Shown here: positions 9,670 to 18,200 of the stretch, piece after piece
Layout of the letters: the number at the start of each line of letters is the position of its first letter
How positions within the stretch are numbered: position 1 is the stretch's first letter
DNA from: Saccoglossus kowalevskii
Lineage: Eukaryota > Hemichordata > Enteropneusta > Harrimaniidae
Length of the DNA stretch: 28,885 nucleotides
Assembly: GCF_000003605.2 (NCBI RefSeq)
Contig: NW_003120928.1
Coordinates: 341,877-370,761, forward strand
Direction: 5' to 3'
Translations under genes and position numbers: made by a program
Notes under the pieces: generated by a model
Told to the model about the DNA's origin: nothing
Database searches by the model: none
What the model saw: only the letters and a program-made list of their open reading frames with translations

Positions 9670-10070
9670 ACGCAATGAGTTATGATTTATGAATAGGCTG
9701 ATATCAAGAAATGGTATTGACACGCTGGAAACTGTAGATGTAAACTGAATGGCTGGATTGAAATTTGACACAAAATTGATAAACTCATTAAGGCCTTCCC
9801 ATGAACAAGAGGCTACACAATCATCAATATAACGTTTAAATAAATCGGGGCGTGGACCTCTAAAAATGGCTTGTTCGAGATATCCCATAAAGAGACATGC
9901 ATAGGACAGACCCATACGGGTACCCATGGCAACGCCGCGCACCTTGGTATAGAAATTATCATGGAAAGTTAAAGCAATTAAGGTTTAAAACTAATTCGGA
10001 TATCCGAATGAGAGCATTGGTAGGTGGGTCCAGGACATCACGTTTGCTAACAACCCTTCATTATGGCGAC
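9670..10070 (-). pseudogene. Penelope-like element: RT palm with YIDD box
   Basis: The frame contains VRGVAMGTRMGLSYACLFMG, then FKRYIDDCV carrying the catalytic Asp pair, then VSIPFLDISLFI. These are core RT motifs in the Penelope-like spacing. Upstream, past a one-base shift near 9975, the homology continues as DPPTNALIRISELVLNLN and, further, HNEGLLA. Palm residues look intact, but the frame is broken by shifts and by the two insertions. Confidence 0.88.
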
Positions 10071-10071
10071 T

Positions 10072-11180
10072 AGACTAGACAGTCGCCAGTCGGTTGTACC
10101 TAAAATTAATCTGTTATTAATAATAATAATTGTCTATATACGTAATAGGCGTGAATAAATTACGAATGGAGTATGGAGTGCCGTTAGGCACGACCGACTG
10201 TCCGGTGCTGCAATTCACTGGTAAGAATTTTTACCAGATCCGGGTACTTTGATATGCAAATAAATAGTCATGCAGAGTCTATTATTTTATCGTGGTCAAT
10301 CGTGAAAAGGTTCAGAGGTTCCTGGCTACTAGGATCGCCCACGATTTACGCGAACTTTGTTTCGGCTGTACTATACGTGATCGCGACACTTTCCACAACC
10401 GTTTTTGATATTATGACACAAACAAATCCTGACGAATGCAATATAAAAGTGCTGGATCATTTAGACTACCATGATATTTCCATGAGATTATCGCAAACTA
10501 CACAGAGGCGAGACATGTTTTCGTCAGCGTGGCGTGTTGACATTCGTCTTGTCAAAAAGTACTCGTTTCGAAACCAGGGATCCCCCACTTTCAGTTGCCA
10601 TTCTCTTAGAGGAAAATGACCTTTCCAATAACTTTCGCTTAGATTGTTGAAATTTCTCATCCATGTTTTTATGCAGAGGCTACGCTCTCAGTCCAAATTT
10701 TCTGCACGCATACGAACTTACAAGATGTAGATCGATTGTCTCTGCCACAGCAAATTCGATTTCTTCGCATGTCGTAGTTCTGCTGATCTCGCGAATCCAT
10801 CTCTTCCGGTTTTCTATATTTTCTATTTGACTGCCACAAACAGTGCATGTTGTTTTCTAAGTTCGAGGCGATTTAATAGTTTTCTTTGCTATTCTGGTTG
10901 GAGTGACTGCATTCATTGTGTTCATAACGTGAACAACCAACTCATTCGGGGGGTCATTCAGAATAAATTTGCATACATTAAGTTAATATAATTTATTTCG
11001 TGACGTCAGCATCGACTATGAATTATTCATATCTCGAAACCTGCAGACGGGGAAGTCTCTACGGACTAAAGACGGACGGACGGACTAAAGTCCCACGGGC
11101 ATTTCCCATCAAACGCATTCTGCGTTCAAATGTCTGGGGAACACAATTACATTAGGCCCGATGACTGTTGACAATCTAGG
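10072..11180. mobile_element. About 1.1-kb insertion splitting the Penelope-like RT between motif A and HNEGL
   Basis: The RT frame breaks right after LYTSIP (near 11180) and resumes with HNEGLL (near 10070), which are normally adjacent. About 1.1 kb of unrelated sequence lies between. Both ends carry CTAGA followed by a similar CAGTC...GG stretch when read inward, so they may be imperfect inverted ends, but I could not fix them exactly. The insert holds a degraded zinc-binding reading frame on the minus strand. The superfamily is unknown. Confidence 0.6.
10519..10858 (-). pseudogene. Broken zinc-binding protein gene inside the 1.1-kb insert
   Basis: One reading frame holds about 112 codons with a single internal TAG (near 10680). 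It opens with TTCTVCGSQIENIENRKRW, passes through a helical stretch with EEIEFAVAE, and reaches SYACRKFG. Thus a CxxC pair is followed some 40 residues later by another Cys, where a second pair would be expected. Past the stop it continues as KRKLLERSFSSKRMATES and SKRVLFDKTNVNTP. The layout resembles N-terminal zinc-binding modules of invertebrate transposon-associated proteins, but I cannot name the family. A plus-strand ORF over the same bases is treated as its shadow. Confidence 0.5.
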
Positions 11181-11255
11181 AATAGACGTGTACAAGGCTT
11201 TAGCATCGAGAGTAAACACAAAGCGATGTTGACCAGTAAACTGGCCTCTAAATAG
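11180..11255 (-). pseudogene. Penelope-like element: RT motif A fragment
   Basis: The short frame GQHRFVFTLDAKALYTSIP matches RT motif A of Penelope-like elements, where the first catalytic Asp sits in LDxKxLYTxIP. Everything N-terminal to it is missing and replaced by a TAA microsatellite. Confidence 0.8.
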
Positions 11256-11256
11256 A

Positions 11257-11278
11257 AAATAATAATAATAATAATAAA
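11257..11278. repeat. TAA/TTA microsatellite at the Penelope-like 5' truncation
   Basis: About seven tandem aat/taa units directly adjoin the point where the Penelope-like coding sequence starts. Confidence 0.8.
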
Positions 11279-11525
11279 CATTCGATAGACATGAAGTCAT
11301 CACTGTGTAACCCAATCAGCCTAAAAGCTTTAATTAGTACAAATATCAACCCAAATACACTAAAAACACACTTCACTCAAATACACACCCCCCGCCTGTA
11401 GCTGAGGTCATATGGTGTTAAAGAAATTGTAACACTCGTTAATTGATGAATTCGATAATGTGTACATTATTTAGATCGTGTACACTGTATAGTTCAAAAT
11501 ATTCAGCCATTAAGAAACAACCATC

Positions 11526-11584
11526 GTATTCACATATGTACTTGTAAAAGACCATTGGCCCAAAGAGCAAATACAATGATAACG
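11526..11584 (-). other. Conserved signal-peptide-like mini frame in the 3' flank of copy A
   Basis: On the minus strand an ATG is followed by a short hydrophobic run (MYFTVIIVFALWANGLLQ) that ends at a possible donor (TTACAA/GTACAT). The copy in unit B (about 21416-21474) keeps the ATG and the hydrophobic run but has gc in place of gt at the donor. It may be the first exon of a lost neighbour, or chance. No partner exon was found. Confidence 0.25.
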
Positions 11585-11924
11585 GTGAAATACATTTCAG
11601 CTCTGTTTTTACCTAAATAGTAGAAACAAGCAAGGCTATATTGACATTGGTGGACGTGCCTTCCTTGTCAATTTCATAAACCAGTACTAGTGAGTATAAA
11701 ACTCTTAGCTACTCTTTAACTGAACAAAGTAGACTGACGTTTATAAAACATTTGTAGATAGCATGCCGATATATAACTTGCTTTGTTTATATTCAACACA
11801 ATCACTACATTGATTAAGATTTATTGAATCTAGTGACTATATTACTGGACAATATATATTTTAAAACTACTACTGTAAGACTGATTAATACATATGACAT
11901 GTACTTCCATGGTAACACCTACGT

Positions 11925-12600
11925 CGTTTCACCACAATCGTCAACGTTGCATTTTCTCAGTTAATTATATTTTATAATGATATTATGGTTCAATACATAT
12001 AGTAATTAATTTTACAAAAATAGTATTTTATTGATTGCCCACATATGCTTGCATTGTCAGAGCGATAACCTGCGTCATAGAATATATTTCAAGGCCAGTA
12101 CAAAGTATTGATCAATATAACACTACAAACAATCGACAAGCAACATATATTGAATCAAATTCACCAGTACCTGCTCTCAGATATAAGTGTTAAAGAAGAG
12201 CTACTAAAAATAATGATCAACTGGGACCAGATGTTGCGTATTAATAGGTATTGGTTTTTCAATAAACAAACTTATGAAAGAAACAACAACGTATACTTTG
12301 TTTTATAATGATATAGGTTTTGACAACACGACATGCGAGGTTTCACCATAATCGTTAACGTTTCATTTTCTCATTTAATTATATTTTGTAATGACAATAT
12401 GGTTCAATACATATAGTAATTAATTTGACAAAAACATTATTTTACTGATTGCCCACATATTCTTGCATTGCCAGAGCGATAACCTGCGTCATCTGATGTT
12501 GTAAAGAAGTACACCAGAATTTTACGCATCAATAAAATAGGATTTAGAATATATTTCAAGGCCAGTACAGAGTATTGATCAGTCAACACGACATACGAAG
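11925..12600. repeat. Internal tandem duplication in the 3' flank of copy A
   Basis: About 11925-12130 and 12333-12600 are two copies of the same block (for example gattgcccacatat...ttgcattg, agcgataacctgcgtcat and ttcaaggccagtaca). Unit B has the block once (about 22287-22530), and copy C keeps a trace (about 1515-1605). The duplication is private to unit A. Confidence 0.8.
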
Positions 12601-13460
12601 TTGGAACAGTAGAATTACCGGTTCAAATAAATTCTTTCTTCAGTTCTACGACCTCAATATTGAAACTTGTTTCACTTGCCAGTTTAGTGTTATTAACACT
12701 GGCTTTGTGTTCGGTGAACTTGACTCACTTAACTGATAACACTAAAACGTAGAGATACCAGATTCGACCCAAAGGAATACACATTAGTTTATTACAGATA
12801 GTCAGCTTTATTCTTCCAAACAGTCAGCTCAGGTAACCCCTCGCTGCCCAGTTCTCTCGTTATCTTCTTACAAATAGGTTACAAACTTTCTATCTTAAAA
12901 GTCAAGTATCTAAGGCGCGGCAGAGTAAACATGCGATCAGCCAATCTCTGCGGTCGCCGACATGGACACGTGATTACCAGGGATGTGTATCATTGTTAAA
13001 GCCTTGCAAAGTCGCCACTAGTAAATACAATAAGTGAAAGATCTATTTATCAAATTCCTGAAATATATGTTTATAATCTACACCAACCATGCAAGTTGTT
13101 GATTCTAAACAATAGTGCAACGACGTGTGAACCTAACGTGCGAACGTGAAGTCGCTATGGTAAAATTAGGATATGTCTGATAGTTTTCTCTAATTCAGCC
13201 ATTAGAAGGTTTCTACTTATGCTAAGTTATGTACAATATAAGTTATGTTTTTAGAATTTAAGCATGTAGCTCTACGTGTGGATTGATCTATGGTGATTAT
13301 TTCCCTATTTTCCTGGAAATCAAGACCCATAGTACATTGCGTGGTGTTCCACAAACACTGAAATATTTGTTTCTATCTATGTATTTGATAAATTCCGGTA
13401 AATTATTATTGAAAGTCTAACACAAGTGATCAACATTATCATATAAATATATGAAACTCA

Positions 13461-14300
13461 AAATAGACAGGGATGCAAGTTTTTTTTCATTGAATCTACA
13501 AAACATAATATTAGTATGTTTCTGCTCAGCGCGAGAACCACCAAAAAAGTGTGAACTGATCTTTTCCCACTAATTTTGCCAAGATAAAGCGATCTCCATT
13601 GACGAATTGATTTTTGCAAAAATATTGCCTTACTGCTTTATTCTTGAAAACAGTCTTTAGTTACAGCTGGCCGTAATGTGTGTGTGTGATTTTTCAGTGT
13701 CTTCACGTATACATTTTTCTGTGACTTTTCTTGGCTTGGCCTATTTCGTTCGCTGAAACTTGGCAGTCAGGCAGGTCTACAGCCAAAAAACTGAATTGCT
13801 TCGTGCCAAATGTATCTCCTTCTACAACCATAAAAACATAAATTAGTTATCACGAGCTCTGTAAGCAGAGAATTTACAGAATTTATTTCGTGGTTCTGAT
13901 GTTTATAAACATGCTGCAAACTACGTCTACGCATTCGATACAAGTCACGTTGAGAGATGCAACATTCCAAACATTTTTCACGACAAGCGAATCGTGTTTT
14001 AGTCTATGTATTACGAGATAAGAACATATTTAGCTGTGTTACACTGGGGCTAAACCAATCGTCCGAGACAAGTATTTTGAATCCGACAAATGACGGCTAA
14101 AATAAAATTATGTGGGACTTAATACAACTGTCTACAGAGTGCCTGGGGCAGGATAGTGTAACAGACGCGGTACGTAGATAATTATTATAAAAAAACACAA
14201 CGCAACATACTGGGAACGGTAACTAACTTTTAGTAACCGTGTCAAGATAAGAAAAAAAGAAAATCATTTCAAATTTCACAATGCAAACTGAATATTGCGG
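13461..14300. other. Unit A-specific block with no counterpart in unit B
   Basis: Homology between the units breaks at about 13461 (unit B 23436) and resumes at about 14300 (unit B 24575). The 840 bases here and the 1140 bases in B look unrelated. ORFs such as 13767-13970 minus are short and unrecognised. Confidence 0.55.
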
Positions 14301-14653
14301 CGAAAAAAATGTTTGTCATCTTATCGAAATCTCGGTCAAAGTGTCAACTTGTGTGAATATAACACAGTAACATCAAAAGATGTGGAAGTAATAAAGTCAT
14401 GTGACTACTGAAGATTGAAATTGCTTTGCGAACTTCCGGTTTTAATAATAAACCAACGCTGGCTTCACGTTCATGTCCTCCGTGTTTTGTTTTTCAGTTG
14501 AGCGTATCGCCAATGAGTCTACTGGCTTGTTTTAAACATAGTATGTAGGTTTTACGTGGGGAAATGGAATCATTTACATGGTAAATAACGGAAATCTTTA
14601 AAAACGCCATGAATGTTTATACCAGGTCTTACTGACAATGAACCTTGTTCTGT

Positions 14654-14659
14654 TTTATT
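14654..14659 (-). terminator. Possible polyadenylation signal of copy A
   Basis: AATAAA on the minus strand lies about 130 bases past the copy A stop codon. The matching place in copy B has one base changed. In such AT-rich DNA this hexamer is common, so support is weak. Confidence 0.3.
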
Positions 14660-14787
14660 CATATAGAATTATAAGAATTAGTTTTTAGAATTAATTTTAC
14701 CGATAAAATAAAGAAAACAATGAAAATGGATGAAAATGGATGAACACAGTTCAGTAAAAAACACAGTTATTTTTCATAAAAAGTGTG

Positions 14788-15284
14788 TTATGTGTTATAT
14801 AATTTGATAGAAGCCGATTTTAAGGTGTATCGATTATTCCACTCATACCAGATCAAGCCAGCCTTATTATATACCTGGCCTTTTGAGTGTTGTCCATTTA
14901 AGTTGGAAAGGCCACATTTTTTATACCACCATCCACCAAATCTTGATTTGGCACAATTCCGTGGCGACAGATCATTGTCTCTGTCAATTGTCGTGAAAGG
15001 ATGACCAGCGAATCTAATCAATCCATTACCAGCTGTTCCAGAATAGTTCCCCAAATGCAAGACGTAGTTATGGGCTTCGTCTTCAATCCAGAATGAATCA
15101 TACTCGGCGAATGCTGTATCACCATCAAACTTTTCCAAGTCGATTCTCATTTTGTAGCTAGCTTGTGACGTCAAATTATGGATTGCATCGTTGCCCATCC
15201 AGTAATCTCCATTAATATAGCCAAATCCTTCCTTAAAATCGACCCAACTCCTGTTAAAATCCCCATAAACATTACGCTGTATTA
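14788..15284 (-). CDS. Copy A, terminal fibrinogen-like (FReD) exon
   Basis: This exon has 497 bases, starting in phase 1 after acceptor ATTGCAG and ending in TAA. It begins at the VIQR point of the fibrinogen fold and shows FNRSWVDFKEGFG, GDYWMGNDAIH, YKMRIDLEKFDG, YSGTAGN, the calcium-site core DRDND, the disulfide pair around NCAKS...GWWYKKCG, and LNGQH. At about 164 residues it covers the C-terminal two thirds of a usual FReD (about 220). The N-terminal part with its own disulfide was not found in the intron upstream. FReDs of this type bind acetylated sugars in lectins such as ficolins and tachylectins. Confidence 0.93.
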
Positions 15285-18200
15285 CTGCAATGAATATTAG
15301 AAAGTAAATGGTCAGCTCATTAACCTTTATAGAGATAGTGAAAACAGAAAACTTTCTTTCTAAATATAACAAAAATAAATCTTAGAATATTGACACATTG
15401 TTGATAGGATGCATTCATTTTTGGAACTCACAAAAAAATCAGATACATGAGTGGTAATGTCTTCAGTATTTTGTATTCAATCTATTGGACATGCTCCATA
15501 TTACATCTAACAACTATTAAATCAATACGATTCATAGTCACAGTTTTTTTGTACAAGCATTCTTTCATTAAAACAAGCTACTTGAAAGAATGTGGGTGAA
15601 ATTGGCGTTGTTTACATGTTCAATGATCGAATATATTTAGTATAGTAAGTATATTGATTCCATGTGAGTTACGCACTGTTTCTGTTTTTGGAATAACTTG
15701 TTCTTAACGACAAACAATTATTAAGATGTAAGGCAATATTAGGCAATGAAACGGAGCGGTTTTGACTGATTTAGTGCGAATTATCAAACTATACATACTA
15801 TTTTAATACAAACAAGACCGAGAGTGTTTGTGTTCCAAAAGTAACAAACGTGAGACTAAGTGAGATCTACAATCGGGTTAGTATTGAAAGATAAAAGAGC
15901 AATACACACCATTACAGGATTGGTTCCTTACTAGGTGATGAACTAATCGATACTCTTCAGATATTCCAGGGCAGTTATTGCCACCAAGACATGATCGTGT
16001 ACGCCTTTCATTGCAGCAGTGTTGTGTCCAAGAGGTCCATGAACCCCATTCATTCTCTGTAATGAACAATACAATGGTAGTTCAATTTAAGCAACAACGA
16101 AAAACAAATAATCAAGACATTTTCTTGTTTTATCGTAATTTGTGAATAAACCATCTTGTTATGACCATCTTATTATATGTCATTAAACGCATTCCCATTA
16201 AATGTGGTAGAACATTCTTTAAAATGAAAGATATGTACTTACGACTGAGGCATGCGACACCTGCATACACGTCATGTAAGCGAGATGTCAAGGTGATTTC
16301 ACATTGGTCAAGAGACAATTCTGTGCCGTTACACTTCACTGAACAGACAGATTCACGTTGGGAGGTAATGACATTAGTTGTCCACCCTGAAATGAGATAA
16401 ACCACAAAATACATACAGATAAAGAGGGCATGCGAATAATTCAACACATTTAATTGGGGAATGACAAGAGCCCACCGTTGATGAATTATCGTCGAATTAT
16501 ACAATAATCAATCACAATCAGGTGCGATATTACGTGAGCGGGAACAATAATAAAGAAAATAAACAATCAATTTACTGAGATATTACAATGTATCGTCAAA
16601 TCGATGACAGCAATAAAGATGGAGAGCAAATACATATCCCAAAATTAATGCAATCACACCAAATAACACAATGAGGAAGTTCGGCAAATCATTAATGGAG
16701 GTTCATATTTAATCTGAGGTTGTTTTATTGAGTAGGTGGATGTTAATTTATAATATGGCACAATAACAATGCGTACCTGAAATGGCACCAGGAAATCCAA
16801 GATGTTTACATGCGATGTTGGCATCATTAAAATTCCAAGCCAAGCCATTTACACCAATCCATCCACCAAACCATTCGATGAATAACTGTAGAGTGCCATT
16901 ACCACTCATGCCTCCGTTTCCATGTAACCTTGGTACTGCTATAGTTGTCGTTGATTCTAAATCAAAGGATGGTAAATGACAACTATCTTTTAATTTATAT
17001 TCGTTTGTAAAATGTTGTGTTCGGATATAAAAATCAGTCTAAGAACATATGAATTGAAAAATACCTTTTGTCCGACTATTTAAAATATTACCTGAAAAAC
17101 AAATTAAAATAAATATTCAATTTATCAAGTATATTTCTTAATAAGCCATGTCAGTCTGGGAGAGCATGGAAAGGGTAGCATTTATTTGAAGTGAATGTTA
17201 TCGACGGTTAAGAACTCTGGTTCAAGGACTCAACGACGACCAGTAAAATTAGGTTGGAGTACACTTTGTACCTTTTTTCTCGTTAAAGTAACATTTCTTA
17301 AATTCAACTGGGTGTCCAAGACCTGAACCCTCTTCTAATATTAAACCTTTGTGTTTCAGAATGTAGTGCCTTTTTCTTTCCTGGTACCCGATGCCAATGG
17401 TAGTGCTGCAGTCGCTCCAAAGTTCCCATGTGCTCCAAATGTTGATGATAGGTGTTACTATAGAAGATATAAATGATAGATGTTACTATATACGATATAA
17501 ATATAAACACACGTGAATATATATCACTACACTATATTGGAAGCTGCAATATAATACTTTTAGAATGGCAATATTTTTCAAATCAAGTTTGACAGGAATA
17601 CGTACCTGGAATCTCGCAATTTTTCCCGGTGAATCCGCCACTGAATCGGCAGGTACAACTGTACGTTTCTCGTGAAACCGCAACACACCAACCATTGTTG
17701 TTACAGGGATCGTTGGCACATGGATTCTGAAAAAAATATGGCACAATAATTGCGTAATAATGAATGAAACACTGATGGAGACAACAATAATAAATAAAAA
17801 CCGCATATTTAATCAAAACACACATACATTTTATTACACTTTTTTTATTTTTGTTTTAGGAATCATTAACTGTTTTGAAAGATCATCATTGTGGGGCACA
17901 GCTACCGAAAACGCTAAATAGATATTTATTTAGTAAAAAGCTGTGTGATTCAACACAAACATTAATCTGTAAAATGTCGAAAATGTTTTTCCTAGTCAAA
18001 AAATGACACTACAATTAAACATAATTGCGCACATAAAGTGATAAAATGCATGTAAATAAACTTAGTAGCTTGACAATGTTTATAATGACACAACTAAATG
18101 GACGATTAAAATAAATACTTGGAAATGTATTATGGTTAGTACAGTATACTCTATTTCAGACCACGAATTTACGCTCACACATCCCATATAATACATGGAA

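Larger units (their letters stand above)
8495..11255 (-). mobile_element. Decayed Penelope-like retroelement with GIY-YIG endonuclease
   Basis: Penelope-like elements encode a telomerase-related reverse transcriptase fused to a GIY-YIG endonuclease. On the minus strand the pieces occur in the expected order: an RT motif A fragment (about 11255-11180), RT palm with the YIDD box (10070-9670), RT thumb (9162-8830), Cys-rich linker and GIY-YIG (8737-8495). The N-terminus is missing; the element begins abruptly beside a TAA microsatellite at about 11257. Two younger insertions split it: about 10072-11180 and the solo LTR at 9163-9664. Several frameshifts are present, so it is dead. The 3' part of the GIY-YIG domain is also gone. 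Confidence 0.9.

Noticed and set aside
10254-10619. Plus-strand ORF of 121 codons in the 1.1-kb insert
   Set aside because: It overlaps the minus-strand frame that carries the CxxC motif and basic tail; the plus frame shows no domain.
16782-16979. Plus-strand ORFs opposite the SRCR exons (also 27133-27315, 16161-16400 and 25232-25432)
   Set aside because: All are antisense shadows of exons with clear domain homology on the minus strand.
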